A DNA stretch of 64,000 bases from Tachypleus tridentatus (taxonomy: Eukaryota; Arthropoda; Merostomata; Xiphosura; Limulidae). The stretch is taken from positions 43,963,094 to 44,027,093 of the forward strand of contig NC_134830.1 of assembly GCF_004210375.1 (NCBI RefSeq), read 5' to 3'. Both the position numbers and the translations under genes were made by a program. Below the pieces are notes generated by a model. It did not search any database and had not been told where the DNA came from. It saw only the letters and a list, made by a program, of their open reading frames with translations. Of this stretch, positions 10,468-21,730 are shown piece by piece. Position 1 is the stretch's first letter. The number at the start of each line of letters is the position of its first letter.

Positions 10468-12035
10468 CACTGCTGGCCAAAATCTTAAGGCCAATGAACA
10501 TAAAGAAAAAATATGCATTTTGCTTTCTTAGACTCAATCACTAATTTGAGTAGAGCTTCGAAAGATGAAAATAAAAGAAAACTTTTTTTAGCATTTATTA
10601 GCATTTTTAGCATTTAGCACTATGAAATTAGCCTAAATACTAGCTGGTGAAAAGTTTAAGACCATACTGAAACGAAGCATTAATCGGTAAACACGTAACG
10701 AAATTTAGTCATTTGTGTTCAAGCATTAGCGTTGTCAACATCTCTCACTGACATTTCCTGTGTTACACTGGGTAAAAACATGGCAAAGGCTAAAAAGTTG
10801 ACAGAGTTTGAACGTGGCAGAATTGTCGAGCTGCAAAAGCAAGGTCTCTCTCAATGTGCCATCGCTGGTGGATTGGACATAGTAAAGCTGCTGTTGAAAA
10901 TTTCTTAAAAGACCCTAAGGGATACGGAACAAGAACTTTAAATGGTCGGCCCAAGAAAATTTCGCTGGCGTTTTGCAGGAGGATTCGATGGGTTCTCCGG
11001 CAAGACACCAGGTGTTCGTCGAACCAGATTAAGGCCCTTACGAACGGAGAATGCAGCTCAAGAACAATTAGACAGCATCTACGAGAGAAAGGCTTTAAAA
11101 ACCGTAAACGTCTTCGGAGGCTACGCCTCCTTCCAAACCACGAAACAGATCAATTAAACTTTGTTGAGAAGCACCAAACATAGGACGTAGAAAAGTGGAA
11201 GAATGTTTTGTTCTTTGATGAGAAAAAAAATTAACCTGGATGATCCAGATGGATTCAAACGTTAATGGTAGGATAAAGATATTCCACCGGAGATTTCTCT
11301 ACACGACACAGTAGAGGATCTTCCATCATGATCTGGGGTGCTTTCTCCTTCCATGGAACAATGGAGCTTCAGGTTATACAGGGGCGTCAAACAGCGGCTG
11401 GGTACATCGGCATGTTGGAGAGAGCATCCTTATTGACTGAAGTCCCTCGCTTGTGTAGAAATTACTGGATCTTTCAGCAGGACAACGCTGTAATGCACAA
11501 TGCCCGCAGGACAAAGGACATTTTCATGGCGAATAACGTGATTCTTTTGGATTATTCAGCGTGATCCTCCGAACTGAATCCCACTGAAAATGTTTGGAGG
11601 TGGATGGCAAGGGAAGTCTATAGAATGGACGTCAATTCCAAACAGTGCATGATCTTCGTGAAGCCATCTTCACCACTTGGAATAACATTCCAGCCAGTCT
11701 TCTGCAAACGCTTATATCGACCATGCTAAAGCGAATGTTTGAAGTTATTCGCTATGACGACCGTGCAACTCACTACTGAGACCGTTAGTTGGGCATTTTC
11801 TACCCTGTTTAGGACTTTTTTTTCGTGTGGTCTTAAACTTTTGACCAGTTATTATTTAGGCTAATTTCGTAGTGTTCACATTTTCTCTATTAAATGCTAA
11901 AAAAGTTTTTTTTTTTATTTTCCCTTTTCTTATTTTCATCTTTCGAAGCTCTACTCAAATAAGTGGTTGAGTCTAACAACGCAAAATGCATATTTTGTCT
12001 TTATGTTCATTGGTCTTAAATTTTGGCCAGCGGTG
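10468..12035 (+). mobile_element. Tc1-like DNA transposon, 1568 bp
   Basis: Both ends read CACYGCTGGCCAAAAT inward and are flanked by TA (10466-10467 and 12036-12037), the Tc1/mariner target. Inverted repeats are long, about 200 bp each (10468 to about 10665, and about 11827 to 12035). Shared blocks include AATGAACATAAAGA, ATATGCATTTTGC, GAGTAGAGCTTCGAAAGATG and AAATTAGCCTAAATA. The arms have drifted and the left one contains a small expansion of AGCATTT motifs. The element encloses one damaged transposase gene, so this copy cannot be autonomous. Boundaries are direct reads; the family assignment follows from ends, target and the encoded protein. Confidence 0.93.
10780..11779 (+). pseudogene. 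Tc1-like transposase pseudogene
   Basis: In an intact Tc1 element this protein cuts and pastes the transposon using an N-terminal paired-type HTH domain and a DD34E catalytic core. Start is the ATG opening MAKAKKLTEFERGR. The frame then shifts near 10875, where SKAAVENFLKDP continues in another frame. The domain order is as expected: the HTH-like segment and GRPKK hook, a second DNA-binding segment (SSRTIRQHLREKGFKN), the first catalytic Asp in LFFDEKK, the second in WIFQQDN and the Glu in LNPTENVW. All three catalytic residues survive, although in different frames. Lesions are the early frameshift, TAG in place of Trp after EKHQT, a frameshift at the A run near 11223 and TGA after LLDYSA. 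Length fits a transposase of about 330 residues, ending THY before TGA. It is flanked on both sides by the inverted repeats. Confidence 0.9.
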
Positions 12036-12945
12036 TACATGTGTGTAATACTTACCTAGTGCATTTCAAAACATATCAAAATATCTCTATGAATGTTTAG
12101 AATACCGTAAAGTTGGGCTGATTACTACACCAGTTTGTAACAATTGTGTTACAGAATGTTAGAAATAATTAACATCAGTAACTCACCCTCATGTTTACAT
12201 ATTAGAACATATACGCAAAGTACAGAGCCGCCAGGACGGGCTGATTAAATTAGTTAATATTAACTAACTCTCAGGGTTTGTGGGCAAAGTTCTGGTTAGG
12301 AGACGGGGGAGAAGTGGTTCTCTTGTAATGAAACGAATCAAAGGCAACTGTAACAGATATAGTAAAACTCTTGTTCCCAGGCTATAATTTTATGAACCAA
12401 CTGTGTTTTAGCTTTCGAGAATAAATTCAGCATTTAGTACATTTTGTACTTACTCAAAACCACGACTGATCAATTTTTACATAAACAATTCGTTTGTAAA
12501 GCCGTTGAAAGTGGTATTATTGTAATGGATACGATAAGATTTTGAAACGTTCTATTTTCGGCAAATCAAAAACAATGCATCACTAATTGTAAGAAAAGCT
12601 TTTCGGTGGGTAACTAATTATGTGAGGGGAAATCAATACATTAATAATTTTATTTGTACTTTTCTTCATTTTTTGGCATCTATTAATTCAAAACGTTCAA
12701 AACTTAAAATTGCGTTATTTTATTCTTCTTACCACTATACCGTAGTAGTACCGACGTAACAGTTTGGAAATCAAACCTGTGTTTTCTTCAGTCGATGCAA
12801 AAATCGTTAACTGGTATAATTCAATAATAAATACTAAAACAATTGGAAAGATAACAATAGCAAAGCTGTATATCAAAAGTAATACTTCCAGTCATAAAGA
12901 AAATATTTTGAGAAACACAGAATCTGTTATGCCGTTTATATGTTA
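12036..12945. other. No gene; perfect 18-bp palindrome at 12250-12267
   Basis: AT-rich DNA. TTAGTTAATATTAACTAA is a perfect palindrome at 12250-12267. A 61-codon frame at 12764-12949 lacks coding features and runs into the neighbouring SINE remnant. Confidence 0.45.
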
Positions 12946-13024
12946 TTAACCACAAAGCTACAAAATGGACTGTCTGTGCTGAACCCATCTTGGTAATGAA
13001 ACAAGATTTTGAGCGTTATAAGTC
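12946..13024 (-). repeat. SINE family B remnant (3' half)
   Basis: The reverse complement carries a family B tail: AGCACAGACAGTCCATTTTG, then TAGCTTTGTGGTTAA. The tRNA-like head is mostly lost (ACGCTCAAAATCTTG remains). Confidence 0.65.
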
Positions 13025-13287
13025 TTACCGGTATGCCAATCTACCACTGTAAATTCTTAATTAGGGACGAACAGTTGTCAGTTAAATAATATCTAAGAAC
13101 AATTGAAACTTGGCGAATGCCTCCATTGTTAACGGGTTTTGGCATTCGTATGTTTTAATAAGCAGGCTAATGATATAGAAATATACATATCTGGAACGAA
13201 CAAACAAGTTTTTGATTTTTTTTTTTATTATTTAGGATCTTCCACAGTACATTGGAACAAACAACACTTTGTCTTTGCTTTAATAAC

Positions 13288-13462
13288 GGTCAGTAGGGTT
13301 GGGCACTCAATCTATAGGTAACGGGATTGAATCTCGTCACCGAACGTGCTCACCTTTGCAGTCGCGTGGGCTGGTGTAGGGCTGGCCTTCCCTCTAGTTT
13401 ATCAATTCGAGATTAGGTACGGCTATTGCAGGTAGCCTTCAAGTACCTTTGCGCAAAGTTAA
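13288..13462 (+). repeat. SINE family A, strongly deleted
   Basis: Head remnants (GGGATTGAATCTCG, GAACGTGCTCACC) join directly to the 3' part (GGCCTTCCCTCTAG, GATTAGGTACGGCTA, GCAGGTAGCC, CTTTGCGCAAAGTT). The whole middle body is missing. Followed by a CCA/CAA microsatellite to about 13491. Confidence 0.75.
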
Positions 13463-13545
13463 CCATCACCACCACCACCAACAACAAAATTTTAATATTG
13501 GTATGTATGTATATTACCAGCAACAAGTGAAACTTCATTCGAAAT

Positions 13546-13811
13546 TTGTTTTGAATTTTCGTGCAGATCTATACACGAGGGCTACCTGCGCTAGCCGTCC
13601 CTAAATTAGCAGTATAGGACTAGAGGAAAGACAGCTAGTTATCACCACTCACCACCAACTCTTGGGGTACTCTTTTTACCAATGAATAGTGTGATTGATC
13701 GTAACGTTATCATGTATCCCTAGCTGAAAAAGCGAGCATGTTTGGTATTGTGAGGATTCGAAGCTGCGACCCTCAGATTACGACTTGAGTGCCCAAACTA
13801 CCTGGCTATCA
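13546..13811 (-). repeat. SINE family A, near full length, diverged
   Basis: In reverse: head (GATAGCCAGGTAG), B box, GATCAATCACACTATTCATT, TTAGGGACGGCTAGCGCAG and the tail. Body blocks are complete with scattered substitutions. Confidence 0.88.
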
Positions 13812-15629
13812 TTAGAAGTTTACCTGTGGAAAAAGAATTCACTCATTTCACTTTGTTGAAGCTTATGTCAGAAAGTCCGGAACAGAACTTCAGATTCTGT
13901 CAGTGTAAATAAAGTAAAAATTATTATTTCGCTGTAATTAATCAAACTTTTACATGGGCTTTTACATATAAAATGAGGCCTAGGTATTTGAACATATTTT
14001 ATGATCTATATGTGTATGTGTGTGTGTATCACTTCTTTAACATGTTTAAATGATAGAATTTTGTTACTTGCCGCTGCTCTGTTTAGTTTTTAAAAGTCAT
14101 ATACAGAATAACGTCACGTAACATCAATACAAAGATATCTAGCGCGTTGAGTCTGATTAATTTGAGTAGCTTCACCACATTTGTTGTCAGTAGTGGAAGT
14201 TATACTTGTGGATACTTACTAAAAAAAAGTACCTACACAAACTTAAAGCTCTATCTACCTGTTTATGATAAGTAGCCAACTTATTGTTTACTGTGCACAA
14301 TTTGCGATGTAACGTTTTTCAAGATATTCTGATTAAATTCACTTTGACAGTAAGTGAGGCTTTGGAACATCGAGAATTGTTGTTTGCTGACATAAAGGTT
14401 TTATTAGTTTTATAAAGCTATTTTTATTGTATATTAGTGTCCATCATATTAATATTCTGTAAGCGAAGGAATAATAAATCATACAATAGAGAAAAAAATA
14501 TTGCGGGGCTTTAGAGATGACAGTGCCATCTTAACACAGTATTCTATTTGCGTATTTAATTATACATGATCGAGTTAAAGGAGAACAAGAAATACTGTCA
14601 TTGTACAAATTATAATTCTATTCTACATGTGCCCTACCTGCCTACTATCATTTGACGTCTTTTTTCTCGCTTAATACTGTAAGAACTTTTGTTAACGTAC
14701 GTATATAATTGGGGCAGTAGTTTGTTCTTTAACGTAAAACTACGCGTACACGTGTCACTTTGAACTAAAACGTGTAAAAAAATAAGTCCACCTGTGAACC
14801 TTTTGTGGCGAGACTAGAAATGTTCACGTAATGCGTAGCTTTTGAAACGTTTACGAGATCAAGTGAAATGAGCACAAGTCCAAATTCGGGATTTGGTAAG
14901 CGGCACCAACCTAATAAAAATACTTAATTTCGGACAGAGTACTGGTATTTTCTACATGTTTTTAAAGTTCCCTTGCGGCAGTTTCAAGACCTGGAATTCG
15001 CTACAAATACAAAATATATGAAAATGTTAGTGTAAAAGCGAAGATGCTCTCTTTATGATATAACATTTATAAGTCTAGGACTTTCAAAAGCAGGTTTATG
15101 ACAATGAAAAGCTGAATTGTAATCGAAAAATAAAAAAAACGACAAGCTGTAAAATAAAAAGATCGAATGTGTTGTTCTTATTTTCATAATCAAAACGTAA
15201 CGTAAATAAAGTCATCTTAGAAAGATTAATCTCTATCTGATAATATTTTATCAGCACCTTAACGTTTATACCAGTATTAAACGATGTTCACCCTAACAAA
15301 TCAGAAACGAATAGCAAACGAGTAGCATATTTTTATTATTACTGATACTTATATCGATTTAGTTTTATATACTTCCTTATGAATGTTACAATAACCTGTT
15401 TGTTGGCAGTCGTTCCAAAACTAAAATCAATATAGGCGGTAAAATATATCAGTTCGTAAGACAACTTCAGTTTTTCTCTGTTAGTTTAGCAACACCGGTA
15501 CTACAGGTGTCTTGCTGTGTAATTTTAGTGATAATTTATCTCTAAGCCATTCAAACGACCAAAATATTTCTCCTTAAAAACATCACGAAAATACTTTATT
15601 GGTTGAGGCCGTTTACTGCTTGTTTTCAT
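13812..15629. other. 1.8 kb without recognised features
   Basis: AT-rich DNA with a short GTGTATGTGTGTGTGT tract near 14010. No open frame of 60 codons or more, no SINE homology. Confidence 0.5.
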
Positions 15630-16109
15630 TAAATTCTATTATATATATGTAAATTACCATATTAACGTAATGAAACGTCGAGTGTAGCTCAGCATATTTA
15701 TATGTATAAATTACTATATTGTTGTAGTAAAAAATCCAGTGTAGTTGTACACATACATGTATAAATTAGCATATTATTGTAATAAATGTTCAGTGTAGTT
15801 GTACATATATATGTGTAAATTACCATATTATTGTAATAAAATGTTCAGTGTAGTTGTACATATATATGTGTAAATTACCATATTATTGTAATAAAATGTT
15901 CAGTGTAGTTGTACATATATATGTGTAAATTACCATATTATTGTAATAAAATGTTCAGTGTAGTTGTACATATATATGTGTAAATTACCATATTATTGTA
16001 ATAAAATGTTCAGTGTAGTTGTACATATATATATATGTAAATTACCATATTATTGTAATAAAATGTTCAGTGTAGTTGTACATATATATGTGTAAATTAC
16101 CATATTGTC
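15630..16109 (+). repeat. 55-bp minisatellite, about 8.5 units
   Basis: The unit contains TGTAAATTACCATATTATTG and TGTTCAGTGTAGTTGTACAT. AGTGTAG starts at 15681, 15738, 15792, 15847, 15902, 15957, 16012 and 16069. The central units are identical at 55 bp. The edges differ by one or two bases in a TATATA stretch. Homogenised centre and diverged ends suggest unequal exchange. Confidence 0.93.
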
Positions 16110-17020
16110 GTCAGAAACCAATAACAGTCATCACTCCAAGTATATAAACACCAGAAAATTGGAAAAGGGAAAAATAGAGTTACTCTATCCATTACCCCAA
16201 TATTTTAACTTTAAAAAAATCTTAAAATATTTGTATTTGCTATTTAAGAAAGTCTTGCAGACACATTTAGCTTTTATTTTATATCTCACTGATAACTAGC
16301 ATTTAAAAAAGAAACTCCACCTAAAAAACAAAACCTTGAAATTCGCAAAAGCAAAAAAATAAATAAACAAATAAATTGATTTCCGTACTCTCGTAACACT
16401 TCGAAGATGTAAGTTTTAAGTGAACGCCTAATAACCTTGGCACTACATGTAGAGCTTATCACATCATGAGAATCGGCTTTTAGCTAGCCCTACATTTACG
16501 AAGGCGTTGTCGCTTCTTTCGAATTCACATCTTATCCTACAGTGTTACTTAGAAGAAAAACAAAACAAAACACGTGGCTATACGTCTTAGTTTTCATCAA
16601 TGAGCCGCCCCTATTCACATTACATTACTGTAGACCGTGTTGTAAATGACAACAATTGATAACAACGCCATCGCACAAAGTGAATAATGTCAATCTCCAT
16701 TGAATCAGTATCTGTCGTCGCTTATTCTGTCGTTAGGGTGGTAACGAACGAGGTGTGTATTTATCTCGGGATATCACCCACATACACGTGCGCGTAGGAT
16801 CATGCTGACATACCTTGTATAATTATACATCGTACAATCAATAGTCCGATCAGCGGTAGCTAACCAGAGCATTCAGAATTAAAGAAAAGAATAAATAATA
16901 AATATCTGAACTAATGATTTCGATTAAGCTTTGACAATATTAATCTATAGAATATTTAGGCACTATATTAAATCTCGGGGAGAGCAGTATCTTCTTGACT
17001 GCTGGTATAGATACTAACCA
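16110..17020. other. No gene recognised
   Basis: A 64-codon frame starting inside the last minisatellite unit is chance. 16600-16860 is slightly GC-richer, with the palindrome GTATAATTATAC at 16817-16828. Confidence 0.4.
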
Positions 17021-17110
17021 GAAGATGACCTAAGTAGGTCAAAACCTTGTTCTCTACTTCATTTTAGTTCAAGTTTTAATATCCATATCAGCCGTTTCGA
17101 GATACATTTT
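17017..17110 (+). repeat. Decayed repeat end with GACCTA/TAGGTC hairpin
   Basis: ACCAGAAGA is followed by the hairpin GACCTAAGTAGGTC (17027-17040) and AAAACCTTGTTCT, then TATCAGCCGTTTCGAGATAC. Stems of this form flanked by CTGAAGA-like and GAAAC-like strands recur at the ends of retroelements, and the arrangement recalls a degenerate hammerhead core. Hairpin is direct; the class is a guess. Confidence 0.3.
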
Positions 17111-17140
17111 TACTTCAAGAGGGCTTCTCGTGATCACGAG

Positions 17141-18208
17141 TTTCTTCCTGAACTACGAAGATATCGTTGTTAGCTCAAACGACGATTAGGCTGCACGGAA
17201 AGATTGATTCTTTGTTTTTGTTTTGTCTTTTCCAATTTTTCTGTCCATTTATCTATTTTTATATCTTTAATTTGCCAGAAGCTTAATTGAAACTATAAAC
17301 CTGTAAACTCATTCTAGAAGTGCTCGTATGAACGACATAGTCTATTTTGTGAAACCGTAAACCTGCAAACTTATTTTAGAACTGAGCATATGGGCAACAA
17401 AGCTTGTTTGGAGTCTTTCTTCACATAAGTATTTTTATAAAACTAAAATTAGAATATAATTCATGTTATAAATGTTGAATGAATGCCGATTTTTTTTCTT
17501 CTACAATTTAGCGCATTTCGTGATGTATTTATAAAACGTTTTCTCAGTATATGTGAAAATCATTGCAGCAAATGTTAAGAAGATACATAGATAGATTCGG
17601 TTTCACCAAATACACATAAAGTCGCCTTGAACGTAGGTGATTCGTGAGATTAAACAGATGCTCACCAAGTGTGGGAGTCGCGAAATGAAACCGTTTTGTT
17701 CGATAGTAAACAACTTCAAGTTGGTATATGAAGCCTTAGAAAATAAGCATTTCACTTTCCTTGGAGAGGAGACAGGCGAGAGAAATATAACACTAGTGCA
17801 TATGTTTTATGTTGTTTTGTTCTGTTAATCTCTCTTTAAAATGAATAAAACCAAGAATTAGGTAAATCAAAATAAAACAAGAAATTCGTCCGTTTAATTA
17901 AACTTTTTTCTGAAGAATGTTCGTATTTTCAAATAATGTTCCTCCTCATTTGTGGATGAATCGAAGCTTTAGTGAACTACCTGGGCTGATAAACGAGCCG
18001 GATTAAAAGTGTAGCGTTCATAAACTCAAATATCACATTACTATGTGAAAATAATATTCAGAAAAAAAAACATTAATTATTTCAAAATATATCTATTTAC
18101 ATTTTAATTGCTTTTTTAGATATTGGTTGAGACGAAGAAATAGAAACACTGACATAATCAAACATTTTATCCATACTCATAAGATTATATATGTTTGTGT
18201 CTTTTAGA
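17141..18208. other. No gene recognised
   Basis: AT-rich. The 63-codon frame at 17637-17828 shows no known domain. No repeat homology seen. The perfect palindrome CTCGTGATCACGAG lies just before, at 17127-17140. Confidence 0.4.
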
Positions 18209-18304
18209 GCAAAGATGCCTTTGGCGTATTGTGTACACTGAGAGGAATCGATCTCCAAATTTTTGCCTTGAAGTTCTTAAACTTACCGCTGACCCACCGA
18301 TGGG
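18209..18304 (-). repeat. SINE family B/C head remnant
   Basis: The reverse complement gives GGTGGGTCAGCGGTAAGTTT, GGAGATCGATTCCTCTCAGT and GTACACAATACGCC. These match the tRNA-like head and early tail shared by families B and C. Confidence 0.6.
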
Positions 18305-18586
18305 GCTTTATTGAAAGGAATTTTCCATTAATTTAAGTTTATCTAAATGTATTTGAAATAAAACAAAGCGTATTCAGGGAAAATATTTACATTTAGCATA
18401 TTACTATTTTACATATGTACACATGTGTCATAACGTATTATTGTTCTTACGTATTTGTTATTTTACTGTACAATAATTAGCTTTATAATGGTAATGACAG
18501 CACTTCTATATAGCTTTAATTAATTTGTAAAATATGAAAAGATATATTAGGTTATTTTATGTTATCTAAGCCGTTATTTGACAAAC

Positions 18587-18790
18587 GTCCGTGTGTGTGT
18601 GTAGTATCTTAGTATCTCCTTATAATTAGTGAGCCGCTGGACCGACTATCACCAAACTGGACATGTACCCTTAACGATCCTCGGGGAGTGATTAAGAGGT
18701 GGTTTGGCGTTCTGATCTGGTCGTCTGTGTCCTTCCACGCTTTACTCTTTCGTTGAACAAGTACGTCAGCCGTAAGCTAGTCATTAGAAT
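18587..18790 (+). repeat. Dispersed repeat, copy 1
   Basis: GTCCGTGTGTGTG, then GAGCCGCTGGACCGACTATC and ACCAAACTGGACATG. The order resembles the segment at 20335-20480 (CTGTTTGTCC, TAGGTCAGTGGACC, CCAAACTA). The class of element is not identified. Confidence 0.35.
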
Positions 18791-18809
18791 ATTTGAAATA
18801 AATACCATA

Positions 18810-19037
18810 TTACCGTGAAGAAAGATTTACTGTTGTTTCATAACCCTGGAAGAATGAACAAAAGGATTTATCAAGTTCTTCTGGCGTTATAGAAGGTGAA
18901 CGTACCTTGTAACAAGTTATCTGGAGGCCGGGTCTCCAGTTAAAACAAACATGCCTTTCTAAATAGGTCAAATTATAGGTCGTATTACGAATCAAATCAG
19001 GTGGGGTCATTTGAAACAAGGTGCCCCACAATAACAC
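18810..19037 (-). other. Minus-strand open frame with donor-like site
   Basis: A 75-codon frame includes the segment YNLTYLERHVCFNWRPG and runs through ACTTGTTACAAG followed by GTACGT, a donor-like hexamer on the minus strand. No convincing acceptor is visible upstream and no family is recognised. It could be an exon fragment or chance. A perfect 16-bp palindrome TAATCCTTAAGGATTA lies next to it at 19041-19056. Confidence 0.2.
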
Positions 19038-19056
19038 ACTTAATCCTTAAGGATTA

Positions 19057-19712
19057 AAATTAATAATCCTTAGTAGGATATCGGCATTAAAGGGTTGTTC
19101 AAGCTTAACATGTTGTGTACAGCTTTCATCTAGCCCGGGTTTTAACTGAGCATAGAAAAGAAACCAAGCAACTGTAATAAAATGTCCATAACAACTGTGA
19201 CCATAATCGGTTCTGTTCTTAAATTAAACATGGTGTAGTAACTTAGATAACATTCGATGTGATAAACGAAAACTTCTATTAAATATAAAGAAAGATGGGA
19301 AACTTGCTATAATAATCCACACACACGTTAGACAGATTTTAGTTGGAACATCGAACTTAATTAAACAAATGGTACTAATTATTCACAATTATTCAGATTC
19401 TTTGTAGCTCGGATTTAAACTTATTTGCAAGTCTGACAGTCAGACCAGATAATTCTAGAGTTCAGGCACAGCAGTCCGTAATTTTTAGTTTCTGACCACT
19501 CACTATAAAAGCTCAACGACTCGTACTGTCCAAATAGGATTGATCCAGTTTCGAACGAAATAACAGGACTAACTGAAGTTTAAGAACGTGTCCTTTGATG
19601 AAAGTGTCTCGTTTCAGTGTTGTCTGACCTTCTAATATCTGAACTAGACACTTTAACTACTGGGGCATGGTCAATCTATATAAGGTGCATTGAAACTGAA
19701 ACACCAAAATAT
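19057..19712. other. No gene or repeat recognised
   Basis: Mixed AT-rich DNA; no open frame of note. Confidence 0.45.
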
Positions 19713-19944
19713 TTGGCTTGAATGGCCAGATGGTTAGTGCGCTCGACTTGTAACCAGAGGGCCGTGGGGACGTTATAATGTAACAGCTAACTCCGCCATT
19801 CGTTGGTAAAAGAAAATCTCAAGAGTTGGCGGTGAGTGGTGATGACTAGTTGCCTTCCCTCCAGTCTTACACTGCTAAATTAGGGGATGACTAGGGCAGA
19901 CATTCCTCGTATAGCTGCGCGAAATTAAAAAAAACAAAACAAAC
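19713..19944 (+). repeat. SINE family A, B box deleted
   Basis: The head stops after the anticodon arm (CGACTTGTAACCAGAGG) and joins GCCGTGGGGACGTTATAATG. The B box and the CATGCTCGCCC linker are absent. The rest is complete to AAACAAAACAAAC. Confidence 0.88.
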
Positions 19945-20334
19945 ATTAGGCTTAGTTTAAAAATGTGTTTATGACTTTCGAAAATATCGATAAAAACAAT
20001 GATATAAAAATACGTAAATATTTTAAGCAGTTAAATAATTAATTAAATAGCTTAATAGATGATGAATATGAGCTTGGTGTTCTTAGAGAATAATTAGAAA
20101 ATATTTTGAAGTTAAAATAAAAACTAAAGTGTATATATATATCGACGCTATTATCCAAATTAATAAGCAATATTTAAAACCAATAATGTTATTTCATACC
20201 TTGTAGAAATTTGCTTTAAATAATTAAATGATAGTAAAGTTTATAACAGAGAGTTTGCGACTGGTTATAAAAGAATCATATCTTGTTTATTGCGAGCTTT
20301 TTTTTAGCATGTATAGCTCTCTTTCTGTTTGTTT
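19945..20334. other. No gene or repeat recognised
   Basis: Very AT-rich spacer. Confidence 0.45.
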
Positions 20335-20480
20335 TTATATATAAAGCAAAAAAAATTGTGCCTATCTGTTTGTCCCTTACCTAACTACTCCTAGGTCAGT
20401 GGACCAAACTAAACTAAACTTTGTGGGAAGATAATCTGGAAAAAGGGGAATGTTAATGGAGATTCTCAACCCCTCCAACC
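20335..20480 (+). repeat. Dispersed repeat, copy 2
   Basis: Shares the order CTGTTTGTCC, CTCCTAGGTCAGTGGACC, ACTTTGTGG with the copy at 18587-18790. Too diverged for boundaries to be set. Confidence 0.35.
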
Positions 20481-20588
20481 CAGCTATTTCTGTTGTTGAG
20501 CGTTTATTATTTTTTGCGTAAGTTAATGTTAATTAAATTCCTATATAGCACCAAGTACTTACATCAATCAAAAATAAATATTAAATCT

Positions 20589-20672
20589 TCCGTCCCGCTG
20601 AAGTGGAACAGCAATAAGTATTTGGATGTACAACGCTAAAATCAGGTGTTTGATTCTCTACGCACACATTAC
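20589..20672 (+). repeat. SINE family C head remnant
   Basis: CGTCCCGCTGAAGTGGAACA, GGATGTACAACGCTAAAATC and AGGTGTTTGATTCTC match the family C head; the tail is lost. Confidence 0.6.
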
Positions 20673-21327
20673 ATTTTCTATAATACAATACGCACTAAAT
20701 GCAAGAGAGGGCACGCAAACGTCTTATATATCTCAGAGAGTGCCATTTTATTATCTATGGAAGAATACATTGAAAAAAAAATGGCTACCACAATTGCAAT
20801 AATGCATAAACTCAGATGTTGATACGACGACAGCCACCATAACGCTGATATGAAGAGTTGTTTCTTAAGTTATACTTACTTCCTACTTTGACCCGTGACT
20901 TTGCAACTTCATTCCATAAAGCACTTCTATGGCCAGTGATGGCCAAGTAATTAATAAACAGTATGAAAGAACATCAAGCGGTGAGCGCGAGTGACAGAAG
21001 GCACCCTTACCGCCACTAATTTTACTGTTACTTGTTCATACAAAATTGACCCTGACTGTCACATAATACATATCACGTTTTAATCATATACACAGTGAGT
21101 TATTAAAACTTACGCAAGACTGAATACTGTTATAACATGTTATGTTATAAATAAATATTGACAAAGTTAGGAATTTTGTGTTGTTTATCATAGCATCAAC
21201 CGATACATTTTTCTAAAGTTCGCTACATTGCATTATATAATTACAACATGTAAAACAAGAAGTATACATTGATGATAGAGACTTATTTAATCCTGGAATT
21301 TTATTCCATCTGCGGTAGTCTCCTCTC
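20673..21327. other. No gene or repeat recognised
   Basis: Slightly GC-richer patch 20870-21010 without open frame. Confidence 0.4.
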
Positions 21328-21730
21328 CCCACTCACCTCCGTGGCACAGCAGTATGAAAAAACTGGGTTTCGATAATCGTGGTGGGTAGAGAACAGCTTT
21401 GGTGTATTTTGAATTTTTGCACAAATCTGCACGAGAGCTATCTGCGTTAGCCATTTTTAAGTTAGCAGTGTAAGACTAGAGGGAAGGCAGCTAGCCATCA
21501 CCACCTACCGCCAACTCTTGGGCTACACTTTTACCAAAGACTAGTGAGATCGATCATCACATTATAACGCTCCCAGGGCTGAAAGGGCGAGCATGTTTGG
21601 TGTAAGGGGAAGTCGAACCCCCGACCCTCAGATTAAGTAAGAGTCGAGTGCCTTAACTACTTCGCCATGCCGGGCGGAGTGGAGGACAGATGGCGCGTTG
21701 TGTGTAGTTTTGTGCTTAACTTGAACCAAA
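21328..21730 (+). repeat. SINE family B split by a family A insertion
   Basis: The family B head (CTCCGTGGCACAGCAGTATG, GGGTTTCGATAATCGTGG) runs to GTAGAGAACAG near 21396. Its tail resumes after the inserted SINE with GAGGACAGATGGCGCG and TGTGTAGTTTTGTGCTTAAC, to about 21730. The near-repeat GAGAACAG/GAGGACAG at the junctions is a possible target-site duplication. Confidence 0.75.
21405..21676 (-). repeat. SINE family A inserted in family B
   Basis: Near full length in reverse: the tail complement TTTTGAATTTTTGCACAAAT, body, B box complement AGTCGAACCCCCGACC, and head end GCCATGCCGGGC. Only the anticodon arm shows a small insertion (TTAAGTAAGAGTCGAG). Confidence 0.9.
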
